From [Flexibacter] sp. ATCC 35208 (GTDB lineage Bacteria > Bacteroidota > Bacteroidia > Chitinophagales > Chitinophagaceae): a DNA stretch of 64,000 nt. This document shows positions 1 through 8,949 of this stretch, piece after piece. Each line of letters starts with the position of its first letter. Positions within the stretch are counted from its first letter, which is position 1. The notes under the pieces were generated by a model. The model searched no databases. It was given only the letters and a program-made list of their open reading frames with translations, and was not told where the DNA came from. Both the position numbers and the translations under genes were made by a program. The stretch spans positions 1 to 64,000 of the forward strand of contig NZ_MTKN01000003.1 in the NCBI RefSeq assembly GCF_001975825.1. The letters run 5' to 3'.

Positions 1-1366
1 CGTGACAAAAGCAGCCGACTGGACTCTCGAAGCCAAGTTTCTTCAACCCACCCTGCACTTCAGGGCAACTCATAAACAACTTCCACAACAACGCACTCCT
101 ATAATTCTCCATCATCACCACTTCCGGACCCTGATCGATAGCAAGATACTTCTGCGGATACCAGTTATCAGTCTCGCTGAATGCATCATAAAAACCATAC
201 TTACCAAACAGTTTACCCTCGTAATTCTTATACCAATGTACCATTGCCTGTTTGGAATACTCCGGTGTATACGGCATAGAAGACAATGCTGCTGTAGGAG
301 AAATCACTCCTAAGTCACTCTCCTTACCGGGTGCATGTGCCGCATAGCCACTCACAGAATAGCTCGCAGTCAATCCCCAGCTATCAGCACCATACCCCTT
401 GAAGTGTTTGGGATTTTCTATACACCATGCTCTGTCGATCAACACCTGATTTACATTATGCTCCCAGTAATCAGCATATTTATCTTTCAATCCATGTGGA
501 TCCAGGCCTAAATAAGAATAATGCGCCCAGAACAACGGACCACCTAATTCACGTGCATAGTTATGATGCAGCTTCAGTGTATATCCATATGCATTTACAC
601 TGTCCCTGATCTTACCACCTTTTGCCCATCCTTCATGATACACTTCAGCAGGAATGCTATAAGTCGGGGAAGACGCTGCCAGTACATACATGATCAGGCA
701 TTCATTATACCCTGTCACAGCAAAATTCATCTGCCATTCATAGGTGGGTGACCAATGCCAGTAGAGTATATTTTTACCATTACGATACCAGCTCCACTCT
801 ACCTCTTCCCACAGTTTATTGATCTTTGCAGACAGTGCTTTTTCCTGCTCATTACCATTGGCAAAATACTGTCTTACACAGAGCAACCCCTGCATCATAA
901 AGGCTGTTTCCACCAGGTCTCCTCCATTATCTTTCTGTCCGAAAGGCTTTACCTTACCAGTCTCACCATATATCCAGTGAGGCCATGCACCATGAAAACG
1001 ATCTGCCTTTTCCAGGAAATCAGCAATATGCGATAAACGCTCAAACCCTTGCTGACGGGTAATGTACCCTCTTTCAATACCTACCAGGATCGACATGATA
1101 CCGAATCCGGAACCACCTGTGGTCACCACATTCTGATCATGCTCCGGATAGTCGCCATCCACATGATACCGTTCTCTTGCCAGTCCGCTATGCGGCTCTG
1201 CCCCATCCCAGAAGTACTCGAAAGTTTGCTTCTCTACTAAGTTGAAAATAGAATCGGTAGTCAATGTTGTATCTACCAATGTGTCTTTTGAAGCGGATTT
1301 GTTTGCCTGATGACAACCTGTATTTGCCACCAGCGCAATCAACCCTGCAAATAGTAATGTTCTCAT
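1..1366 (-). CDS. GH144-type endo-beta-1,2-glucanase lipoprotein, 3' part missing
   Basis: The reading frame opens at an ATG at 1366 and runs off the left edge after 455 codons. The N-terminus (MRTLLFAGLIALVANTGC) is a lipoprotein signal peptide with Cys18. The body carries the glycoamylase-like (PF10091/GH144) pattern: FEYFWDGAEPHSGL, VVTTGGSGFG, DRFHGAWPHW, DNGGDLVETAF, and LAIDQGP near the end. It is clearly paralogous to the gene just upstream, with these blocks in the same order. The start is one base from the stop of that gene (TAA-c-ATG), so the two are cotranscribed. Characterised GH144 enzymes, including one from Chitinophaga, cut beta-1,2-glucan; substrate here is inferred. The remaining C-terminus lies outside the window. 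Confidence 0.85.
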   Translation of the reverse strand, partial: MRTLLFAGLIALVANTGCHQANKSASKDTLVDTTLTTDSIFNLVEKQTFEYFWDGAEPHSGLARERYHVDGDYPEHDQNVVTTGGSGFGIMSILVGIERGYITRQQGFERLSHIADFLEKADRFHGAWPHWIYGETGKVKPFGQKDNGGDLVETAFMMQGLLCVRQYFANGNEQEKALSAKINKLWEEVEWSWYRNGKNILYWHWSPTYEWQMNFAVTGYNECLIMYVLAASSPTYSIPAEVYHEGWAKGGKIRDSVNAYGYTLKLHHNYARELGGPLFWAHYSYLGLDPHGLKDKYADYWEHNVNQVLIDRAWCIENPKHFKGYGADSWGLTASYSVSGYAAHAPGKESDLGVISPTAALSSMPYTPEYSKQAMVHWYKNYEGKLFGKYGFYDAFSETDNWYPQKYLAIDQGPEVVMMENYRSALLWKLFMSCPEVQGGLKKLGFESPVGCFCH

Positions 1367-1367
1367 G

Positions 1368-2954
1368 TTAGTGAAGTTGAACTACCTGTGTAATATTATC
1401 TGAACTACCTTTTAATCGTGCTGTATATTTTCCTACCGGGGTATTGAATGTGACGGGGGTACTACCCGCATTGAGCGAAGTAGTGCTCACTACGGTACCA
1501 TCTGTTTTTTCAAGTGTAAAGGTACCTGCAGTGGTCATGTATACATCCAACTGGTAAGTATTTGTATCCGGATGCTTCACCAAATCTACCACTTTGTTTT
1601 CTACTTCGGGAACAGACAGGTAGAACCCTGTACTGCGCACGGGTGTATGAAATCCTAGTTGTGTCAGTGAAGTCTTTACCTCAGAGATATTCATAAACAG
1701 ATTCCACAACAGACCGCTGCGATAGTTTTCTATCATGGCTACGATGGGTCCCTGATCGATGGCCAGGTATTCATTGTCCATCCAGCTCCTGCTTACATTC
1801 AATGCATCGTAAAAACCATACTTGCCATACAGGGCTTTCTTGTTTTCATACAGATTCCGCATCACCTGCAGTGAATAGTAAGGAGTGTACGCAATGGAAG
1901 ATAAGGCCGCTGTAGGCGCTATCGTGCCATTGTCGCTGGTGGGCTGAAAAGCATTGTAACCATCAGGTCCGTCACTCGCAGTCAATCCCCATAAGGTAGC
2001 ACTATAACCGTAGGTAGAAGGGGCGTTATAGATGCAATAAGATCGGTTAATCATCACATGCTTTACCACCTGCTGCCAGTAATTGGTATAGTTATCTTCC
2101 AGCTGACGGGGATCTAACCCAATGAAGGAATAATGAGAAAAAAACAATGGGCCGATGTAGTCATTACTTGAAATTGAGACGGTGTAACCCTGATAAGAAT
2201 TTTGTACCCCAAAGCCGGAAGTAATCCAGGTGTTATTATAAACGCTTACGTCAATCGGGTGTGTAGGTGAAGCTACTGCGAGCACATAGGTGATGAGTGC
2301 CTCATCCCAACCTGTGATAGGCATGTTGATGGTCCAGTCATAATCCGGACTCCAGTGCCAGTAGAGTTTGTTATCTCCCCTGCTGGCGTACCAGTTCCAC
2401 TCCACCTCTTCCCAGAGAGTGGTGATGGTGTTCCGGAGATTGGTCTCTGCCGTATCTGAACCTGTGAAGTAAGCGCGGGCAATGAGGAGCCCGTTTACTA
2501 AAAATGCCGTTTCTACCAGATCGCCACCGTTATCATAAGTACTGAAAGGCTGCACCCTGCCCGTAGCACCATTCAGCCAATGTGGCCAGGCGCCATGGAA
2601 ACGATCAGCAGCTCCCAGAAAAGTGCAGATAGTACGTAATCGGTTGACTGCATCAGTACGGGAGATCCATCCCCTGGAAGTAGCTGTTACGATACCCGCG
2701 ATACCGAAACCGGTACCACCGGTAGTCACTACATCTCCGCTACTGCTGCGCTCTAAAGCCATTCCGGAGCTGGCATGCGCTCCATCCCAAAAGTACCCAA
2801 AGCTGGCTTTCTGCACCTCATTTATGATGGTGAGGTCTGGTATAGAAGTAGTTACGGAGTCCGTGGGGGACTCCGTAACGTTTTGCTCTTTTTTACAACT
2901 GACAGCCGTCCAGAGCAGGAGTAAGCTGTAGCTGACCACTAATAATTTTTTCAT
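1368..2954 (-). CDS. GH144-type endo-beta-1,2-glucanase lipoprotein
   Basis: This 528-residue protein starts with a lipoprotein signal (MKKLLVVSYSLLLLWTAVSC, Cys20). Residues about 45-440 form the glycoamylase-like/GH144 (alpha/alpha)6 domain, with SFGYFWDGAHAS, VVTTGGTGFG, DRFHGAWPHW, DNGGDLVETAF and YLAIDQGPIVAM. Residues about 450-528 look like an extra small beta-sandwich domain of the kind found after many Bacteroidota glycosidases. Its start overlaps the stop of the susD gene by one base (TAATG), placing it in the susC-susD operon. Surface or periplasmic hydrolysis of beta-1,2-glucan is inferred from family and context; a different linear glucan cannot be excluded. Confidence 0.85.
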   Translation of the reverse strand: MKKLLVVSYSLLLLWTAVSCKKEQNVTESPTDSVTTSIPDLTIINEVQKASFGYFWDGAHASSGMALERSSSGDVVTTGGTGFGIAGIVTATSRGWISRTDAVNRLRTICTFLGAADRFHGAWPHWLNGATGRVQPFSTYDNGGDLVETAFLVNGLLIARAYFTGSDTAETNLRNTITTLWEEVEWNWYASRGDNKLYWHWSPDYDWTINMPITGWDEALITYVLAVASPTHPIDVSVYNNTWITSGFGVQNSYQGYTVSISSNDYIGPLFFSHYSFIGLDPRQLEDNYTNYWQQVVKHVMINRSYCIYNAPSTYGYSATLWGLTASDGPDGYNAFQPTSDNGTIAPTAALSSIAYTPYYSLQVMRNLYENKKALYGKYGFYDALNVSRSWMDNEYLAIDQGPIVAMIENYRSGLLWNLFMNISEVKTSLTQLGFHTPVRSTGFYLSVPEVENKVVDLVKHPDTNTYQLDVYMTTAGTFTLEKTDGTVVSTTSLNAGSTPVTFNTPVGKYTARLKGSSDNITQVVQLH

Positions 2955-4459
2955 TAGTATCCGCTGTTCTGTTTCAATGCACCACCGCTGGCGCTGATTT
3001 CAGATTGAGGAATCGGGAATACTTCGTTCTTACCATCTACGAAGCTCTTACCCAGTGCACGCAGTACGGTACCTGCGCGACCTTGTCTGATCAGATCGAA
3101 GAAACGGTCATGTTCCATAGCCAGTTCCCATCTTCTTTCATTCCAGATAGCTGTACGCAAATCGCTCTGATTAGCAGCAGTAGTACCTGCCAGACCAGCA
3201 CGGGTACGGATCTTATCAACATCAGTGATGGCAGTAGCAGTATTACCCAGTTCATTTGCAGCTTCTGCATGGATCAGGTAGACCTCACCCATACGCAGGA
3301 TACGCACGTTCTTGTTAGCCAGATCCGCGTCCCCACTATATGTTTCCTGTGTAGCGCTTACATATGCTTTATAGTTATAACGCTCGTTTACTGCGCTTGT
3401 CAGAATTACACCATCGAACAGGGTATCACCCACGTGGATGATGGTTGCTTTCTTACGCAGGTCACCTGTTTCATATGAATCATCCAGGTCTTCACTAGGT
3501 GTATTGAAACCCCAGCCGGTTACAACTGTAGTTACACCAGCAAAGGTACCACCGCGGATAGACTGTGTCACAGAATATTGTTGTACACCAGCGGTAGGAC
3601 TACCGGATTTAGCCTGTACTTCGAACAGTGACTCAGAGCTGTTTTCACCCACTTCGCGCCAGATTTGGCTATAGTCGCTTACCAGTGAATAAGTACCTAC
3701 AGCACCATTGATGATCTGGGTAGTCAGGTCATATGCCTGCTGGTATTTCTTTTCATACAGACTTACTTTAGCCAGCAATGCGGTAGCAGCACCTTTGTTT
3801 GCACGGCCGATGTCTTTTGATGCCTGGTTGTCAACAGTAGGCAGTACGCTGATAGCGTAGTTCAGGTCAGCTTCAATGAATGTATAGATTTCACTGGAAG
3901 ATACCTGTGTATTACCTTTTGCCAGAGAAGCTGCATCATCTGCATTTAATACTGTATCAACCAATGGAATGTTACCAAACATTCTCACCAGGTTGAAATA
4001 ATAGTAAGCTCTCAGAAAGCGGGCTTCACCTTTTAGCTGTGTAGCAGTGCTTGCATCCAGTGTAGTGAACAGTGGAATTTGTTGCAGTGCCACGTTACAG
4101 TTGGATACACCCTGATAGTTACCTTTCCATCCATCGCTCACACTACCTGAAGTAGCAGTGTAAGTAATGGCGTCCATCTGGTCCTTGTCAGAACCGTTAT
4201 CACCTGAGGAACTACCTTTATCAGCATCGTCAGAAGTAATGCTGCTGGTACCTAACCATGCAAAGCTGGTTTCGGCCCAGGTAAGCAGGTTAGTATAACA
4301 TGCGTTTGTAAATTTGGTAGCGTTGCTGTTATCGTTATAAATAGAATCACTGGTAGATAACTGGTCTTCCGCGTCCACATTTAACCAGTCCTTTTTACAG
4401 GCAGTCAGTGAGATCGCCACAGCCCCTACTGTAATGATGAATAAACTAAACTTTTTCAT
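2954..4459 (-). CDS. SusD/RagB-family nutrient-binding lipoprotein
   Basis: The 501-residue product has a lipobox at Cys21 (ISLTACKKDWLN), so it is expected at the cell surface by lipoprotein export. Family hallmarks include the N-terminal DWLNVDAEDQLS segment, a TPR-like helical body (FLRAYYYFNLVRMFGNIPLV) and the C-terminal signature ERRWELAMEHDRFFDLIRQG. SusD proteins cap the SusC channel and bind the glycan. The gene follows susC after a 19-bp gap and precedes two GH144 genes, so its ligand is probably the same glucan those enzymes cut. Confidence 0.95.
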   Translation of the reverse strand: MKKFSLFIITVGAVAISLTACKKDWLNVDAEDQLSTSDSIYNDNSNATKFTNACYTNLLTWAETSFAWLGTSSITSDDADKGSSSGDNGSDKDQMDAITYTATSGSVSDGWKGNYQGVSNCNVALQQIPLFTTLDASTATQLKGEARFLRAYYYFNLVRMFGNIPLVDTVLNADDAASLAKGNTQVSSSEIYTFIEADLNYAISVLPTVDNQASKDIGRANKGAATALLAKVSLYEKKYQQAYDLTTQIINGAVGTYSLVSDYSQIWREVGENSSESLFEVQAKSGSPTAGVQQYSVTQSIRGGTFAGVTTVVTGWGFNTPSEDLDDSYETGDLRKKATIIHVGDTLFDGVILTSAVNERYNYKAYVSATQETYSGDADLANKNVRILRMGEVYLIHAEAANELGNTATAITDVDKIRTRAGLAGTTAANQSDLRTAIWNERRWELAMEHDRFFDLIRQGRAGTVLRALGKSFVDGKNEVFPIPQSEISASGGALKQNSGY

Positions 4460-4478
4460 ATATCACACATTTAGACGA

Positions 4479-7400
4479 TTAGAAAGTAAGATTAAAACCT
4501 GCCATGTAAGTAGAACTTACCGGATAGATGTCCAGTTCTATACCGGAAGCGATGGCTGAACCAGGCAATTCAGGCGTATAACCGCTATACTTCTTGAAGA
4601 TGATAGGGTTCTGTGCAGTAGCAAATACGCGCAGTTTGCTGATACCAGCCCAGCTGTTTACAGGCACACTATAACCAAGGGTGATATTGTTAATACGGAA
4701 GAATGAACCTGATTCCACGAAATAATCAGATGGAGTTGGAATAGCGTTGGAAGCTCTTGGCACATTTGTGTTTGTGTTAGTAGATGTCCAACGGTTTGCA
4801 GCCACACTCGCTTCTACGTTATCGTTACCCAGGCGAACGGCTTTCTTACCATTGAATACTTTGTTACCAGCATTGCCGTACATATCTACAGAGAAATCAA
4901 ATGCCTTGTAGTTGAAACCAGCATTGATACCATAGAACACTTTTGGCTGATAAGAACCTTTGAAAACGCGGTCGTTATCATCGATAGTACCGTCGTTATT
5001 ATTGTCTTTGTATTTGAAGTCACCCACAGTAGCGCCGGTGATGTGTGCAGTGTTGTCAATATCAGTCTGAGACTGGTAGATACCATCTGTTTCATATACC
5101 CAGAAGCTACCGATTTCTTTACCTTCTACAGTATAAGTTACGATATTACCGTTGCCAAGGCTACCACCTTTCAGCTGCAGGTTACCATTTACTTTTTCAA
5201 CATTGTTTTTGTTGAAAGTAATGTTACCACCGATGAAGTAGGAGAAGTCTTTATTGACAGACTTGTTCCAGTTCAGGGTCACTTCCACACCTTTGTTTCT
5301 AACGTCAGCAGCTCTGGAATAAACTGTCTGGTCAGCATCACCCAGGGTAGCAGGAACGGTTACATTGATATAAGCATTAGTCAGCTTGTTATAGTAGCTC
5401 ACACTACCACTCAGTTGTTTTTTCAGCACGGTGAATTCAAGACCCGCATCCACACCAGTGGTTGGTTCCCAGCTAGCACTTGCATCTCTGATCTGGTTGA
5501 TAGTGATAGCCTGTTGTGGGGAATAAGCATTTCCACCGAAGTTGTAGTAATAACCATCTACGGTCACACTATTCAGGGTGCTCAGACCGCTCACATTATC
5601 ATTACCTACACGACCATAACCAACACGCAGTTTCAGGTCATCAAAGAAGTTCTGCTCCTTCATGAAGTTTTCTTCTGTCACGATCCAGGAAGCACCTGCT
5701 GAGTAGAAAGTACCCCATTTCTGATTTGTAGGGAAGTTGCTGGAACCATCTCTTCTGATGCTACCACTCAGGTTATACTTACGTTTGTAAGTGTAAGTCA
5801 GACGGCCATAAGCAGAAGCTCTTTGAATCAGTATACCGGAGTTGTAGATGGTTACGTTTGTCAGGTCACCCTGTCCCAGGTACCACAGGTTTTTCTTGTT
5901 AGGTACTCCTTTTACAGAGCCATTCAGCGTATCACCTTTGGTACGTTCTGCAGAGTAACCTACAGTTGCTGAGATCTCATGACCACCTTCGAAAGTGGTG
6001 TTGTAGGTCAGGTTATTATCTATGATATAGTAGAAATTCTTTGCACGACCTATTTTCAGGATAGAGGTATCATTTTTCTGACCACTCCATACCAGGTAAG
6101 CAGGTGTATATTCAGTTGCATTCAGATTACGGTTATCAAAGTTGAAGCTGCTGTGCAGGTTCAGACCTCTGATTGGAGAGATATCCAGGTATGCATTACC
6201 CTGCATTCTCAATCCGTTCAGGTAGTTATTGGTGTAAGCGATATCAGCCACAGGGTTAGCCACGCTCAGGTTCTGTTCAAAACCCCAGGAACCATCAGCA
6301 TATTTAACTGGTGTAGATGGCGCCATACGATAAGCATTGGTGAATTCGTTGTTTTTATTATCAGTATGAGCAATGCTCAGGTTCAGGTTATGACCGAATT
6401 TCAACCAGGTAGCTGGTCTGTATTCGTTGTTAATCCTGATTACACCACGTTTAAAGCCAGTACCTTTCTGGATACCGTTATCATTGAAATAACCGGCGCT
6501 AAAGAAGTAAGTAGTTTTCTCAGTACCACCGCTCAGGTTGATATTATAGTTCTGAACAATACCGTTACGGGTGATCTGATCAAACCAGTCAGTGCTGGTA
6601 TTGATAGTATCCACGTCGAAAATAGCGCTGGAGCCACCACGGATATTCGCTTCGTTGGAATATTGTGCATATGCTTTACCACTTGCCATTTTCACTTTGG
6701 AAGTTGGTGTTCTGAAACCTGAATAAGCATCCAGGCTTACTTTCATTCCACCTAATTTACCTTTCTTAGTAGTTACCAGTACCACACCATTACCTGCACG
6801 GCTACCGTAGATTGCTTGTGAAGAAGCATCTTTCAATACTGAAATAGATTCGATATCGGAGTTGTTGATGTTCGTAATATCTGTAGTGATCACACCATCT
6901 ACTACGTAGATAGGGTTAGCATCACCAGATACGGAACTCACACCACGGATACGCAGCTGAGGCTGTGCACCTGGCGTACCGGAAGCAGTTACCTGCACAC
7001 CCGGAGTTTTAGCCTGTAAGCCCTGTGCAGCGGTCAATACCGGTTGCTTGGTCACTTCAGCACCTTTTACAGAACTCACGGAACCAACTACCTGGCTTTT
7101 ACGCTGGGTACCATAACCTACTATAACTACCTGGTCGAGCTGGCTGGCATTTTTCTTTAAAGTAACATTCAGCGTAGCCTGTCCGTTTACAGGTACTTCC
7201 TGGTTGGCATAACCGATGAAGGAGAATACAAGTGTTGCATTTTCATTTGCTGAGATGGAGAATGTACCATCCTGTGCTGTAGTTGTTCCTCTTGATGTCC
7301 CTTTGATAGCGACTGAAACGGCCTGCATAGGTTCGCCGGTTTCGTCGATTACCTTTCCTTTAATAACGATATCAGCATAGGAAGCAGCAAACATAGTTGC

Positions 7401-7484
7401 TGGTAATGAAAGAGTTAGGAAAAGTACTACAAACAACCATCCAGCCGTCCACTTTTTGTGAACAGCCATAACTGTAGAATTCAT
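4479..7484 (-). CDS. SusC/RagA-family TonB-dependent outer-membrane transporter
   Basis: This protein has about 1001 residues. The probable start is the second Met (7469, MAVHKKW), which leads directly into a signal peptide ending near FAAS. A carboxypeptidase-regulatory-like beta-sandwich follows (about 40-125: IKGKVIDETGEPMQAVSVAIKG), then the TonB-box/plug entry (LDQVVIVGYGTQRKSQVVG), a plug domain (QLRIRGVSSVSGDANPIYVVDG) and a 22-strand-type barrel ending in an aromatic residue (MAGFNLTF). It is the first gene of the utilization locus. With SusD it imports oligosaccharides into the periplasm. No regulator is adjacent; it may lie beyond the left edge. Confidence 0.95.
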   Translation of the reverse strand: MNSTVMAVHKKWTAGWLFVVLFLTLSLPATMFAASYADIVIKGKVIDETGEPMQAVSVAIKGTSRGTTTAQDGTFSISANENATLVFSFIGYANQEVPVNGQATLNVTLKKNASQLDQVVIVGYGTQRKSQVVGSVSSVKGAEVTKQPVLTAAQGLQAKTPGVQVTASGTPGAQPQLRIRGVSSVSGDANPIYVVDGVITTDITNINNSDIESISVLKDASSQAIYGSRAGNGVVLVTTKKGKLGGMKVSLDAYSGFRTPTSKVKMASGKAYAQYSNEANIRGGSSAIFDVDTINTSTDWFDQITRNGIVQNYNINLSGGTEKTTYFFSAGYFNDNGIQKGTGFKRGVIRINNEYRPATWLKFGHNLNLSIAHTDNKNNEFTNAYRMAPSTPVKYADGSWGFEQNLSVANPVADIAYTNNYLNGLRMQGNAYLDISPIRGLNLHSSFNFDNRNLNATEYTPAYLVWSGQKNDTSILKIGRAKNFYYIIDNNLTYNTTFEGGHEISATVGYSAERTKGDTLNGSVKGVPNKKNLWYLGQGDLTNVTIYNSGILIQRASAYGRLTYTYKRKYNLSGSIRRDGSSNFPTNQKWGTFYSAGASWIVTEENFMKEQNFFDDLKLRVGYGRVGNDNVSGLSTLNSVTVDGYYYNFGGNAYSPQQAITINQIRDASASWEPTTGVDAGLEFTVLKKQLSGSVSYYNKLTNAYINVTVPATLGDADQTVYSRAADVRNKGVEVTLNWNKSVNKDFSYFIGGNITFNKNNVEKVNGNLQLKGGSLGNGNIVTYTVEGKEIGSFWVYETDGIYQSQTDIDNTAHITGATVGDFKYKDNNNDGTIDDNDRVFKGSYQPKVFYGINAGFNYKAFDFSVDMYGNAGNKVFNGKKAVRLGNDNVEASVAANRWTSTNTNTNVPRASNAIPTPSDYFVESGSFFRINNITLGYSVPVNSWAGISKLRVFATAQNPIIFKKYSGYTPELPGSAIASGIELDIYPVSSTYMAGFNLTF

Positions 7485-8035
7485 AATTTTATGTATTGAG
7501 ATGATGAATCCAGCCCGCCAAGACTGGGTTTATTTCGATTGTAAACAGGGGGGAATGCGCCAACATTCTCCCTATTTATTTACCAGAAATTAAGGTGATT
7601 GTTCATGATTATTCTTGCTCATTGTAGTGGAATTTAACAGTCAAAATATCTAACCGCCTATCTGTAGATCACGCCCGCAGCTTAGGTCAAAATCAATGGA
7701 GCACGTGTCCCAGTTTTTTTTTCATTACGTCATGGATTTTCACTGTTGTTAAATAAAAAGTATCAGTTAAATAGTTTAACTCACTCTATGTGATTTCCGA
7801 ATTTTAACATTTACATAACAATACGGCCGTAAGATAGGAAGATTATTGTATTTAGCAAAAGTATTAGTGGAGGGAAGGCAAAGGAAAATGTATTTTGATG
7901 ATAATGAATGTTTATTTATCGATATATAGGGGAAATACATAGATAAATGTTGTGGTATGTAATGTAGAAAGGGGTATTAATTAGTGGAGAGGTTGAGTAT
8001 TTGACATATAATTTTAGGGAGGGGTAATATGACAT
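7485..8035. other. AT-rich intergenic region upstream of susC
   Basis: About 550 bases without a supported gene lie between the susC start and the terminator at 8040-8078. No open frame in either direction has recognisable protein features. The stretch probably contains the susC promoter and a long 5' leader; the best promoter-like match is listed separately. I see no clear riboswitch or repeat. Confidence 0.5.
7856..7882 (-). promoter_or_regulatory. weak candidate promoter for the susC operon
   Basis: On the minus strand TACTTTTG (7863-7856) matches the Bacteroidota -7 consensus TAnnTTTG. A TTTG lies upstream at 7882-7879, but the spacer is only 15 bp against the usual 19-21, so the match is imperfect. 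It would give a leader of about 370 nt. Confidence 0.3.
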
Positions 8036-8039
8036 TGTC

Positions 8040-8078
8040 AAAAAAAACTGGTGGTTATCCTTGCAAAACAACCACCAG
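8040..8078 (-). terminator. rho-independent terminator downstream of the RHS tip/lipoprotein pair
   Basis: A perfect 9-bp stem (CTGGTGGTT 8048-8056 with AACCACCAG 8070-8078, 13-nt loop) is followed on the minus strand by a run of eight T (8047-8040). It terminates minus-strand transcription coming from the lipoprotein gene and the RHS remnant. Confidence 0.75.
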
Positions 8079-8114
8079 AATATAAAAAGCAAAAAGCCAA
8101 GGGAATTATTATTT

Positions 8115-8300
8115 ATTCAAAATCTGACAAAGTCATGCTATCTGCGCATCATACATCCTAGCTTCGTAATCAAACTACTCTAAGCACCTCCATCTTTAAA
8201 CTTTCCAGTCTGTAATTCCATCCTATTATACCTCAATCCATTCTCTGGATAATGCGCATCTTTCTATGCTTTTGATGAATTCGCCGCCATAGTTAATCCA
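8115..8300 (-). pseudogene. decayed RHS-repeat core fragment
   Basis: Minus-strand translation from 8260 downward gives DAHYPENGLRYNRMELQTG then KFKDGGA and a stop. After a frame change it continues LE-stop-FDYEARMYDAQI. This matches the conserved RHS core of Bacteroidota (YNGMELQ...LELYDYGARMYDPQIGR), broken by at least one frameshift and two or three stops. It lies downstream of the candidate immunity lipoprotein and upstream of the terminator. It is a non-functional relic of the module that normally precedes an RHS toxin tip; the upstream limit near 8300 is approximate. Confidence 0.65.
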
Positions 8301-8340
8301 TACGATAGTAATACACCTCTTCTCGCGGAGGTTTTAGCGA

Positions 8341-8940
8341 TTACTTTGCAAAGTATTCATCCCATATTGGGCTATCCCAAAAGCGTTTGTCATCCAAGTT
8401 ATATTTATATCTGTACTCACCACTTGTGTCTTTGATAGTAGCAAACTCTGTAAAATATCCATCCTTAATAGCATGAGAAATCTCACTTTTTTTATACCAG
8501 TTTATCATACTGGATGCTTTCACCCATTTTAATTTCACAGCATAGGAAGCAGTGTCTGTTCTTATTCCAATATAGCAATATGCATCATACCAATATTTGG
8601 CATTTTTAACGCGGGCTACTTCATTACGCCTATACATAGGAGTTTTAGTAATTGCAAAAACTGCCATTTTTTTAAGATCCATGCTATATAATATTGTATC
8701 AATCGTAATTTCAGTTGAATCAAAATATTCTTTATTATAAAAAGACTGTTCATGATTATTTAAATATGTTTTCAGTATTTCAAGAATTGCATTACTATCT
8801 TTCAAATAGGCTTTTTTACTAATTGTTGTATGATTTAAAAAATCTTTCGGAGTATATTTTTTTTCCTGAACTCCGGCACCATATTGACAAGCAATTATAA
8901 AAGCCATTAAAAGCAAGTTTAACAAGAATAATTTCTTCAT
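8341..8940 (-). CDS. lipoprotein, candidate immunity protein for the adjacent RHS lipase tip
   Basis: The ATG at 8940 (MKKLFLLNLLLMAFIIAC) gives a clean lipoprotein signal; the frame extends two codons further only by using a TTG. The 199-residue product is Lys-rich and low in GC (long A/T runs), unlike the housekeeping genes around it. I do not recognise a family. It starts 9 bp after the stop of the RHS tip. Effectors with lipase/phospholipase activity that act in the periplasm are commonly neutralised by periplasmic lipoprotein immunity proteins, so export as a lipoprotein fits that role. The function is inferred from position and topology only. Confidence 0.6.
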   Translation of the reverse strand: MKKLFLLNLLLMAFIIACQYGAGVQEKKYTPKDFLNHTTISKKAYLKDSNAILEILKTYLNNHEQSFYNKEYFDSTEITIDTILYSMDLKKMAVFAITKTPMYRRNEVARVKNAKYWYDAYCYIGIRTDTASYAVKLKWVKASSMINWYKKSEISHAIKDGYFTEFATIKDTSGEYRYKYNLDDKRFWDSPIWDEYFAK

Positions 8941-8949
8941 TTTCAAGAT

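Noticed and set aside
2..1240. Several plus-strand open frames at the left end
   Set aside because: All are antisense to the partial GH144 gene, which has clear family motifs and an ATG at 1366.
5979..6722. 247-codon open frame on the plus strand opposite susC
   Set aside because: Antisense shadow of the barrel region of a certain SusC gene; no domain features.
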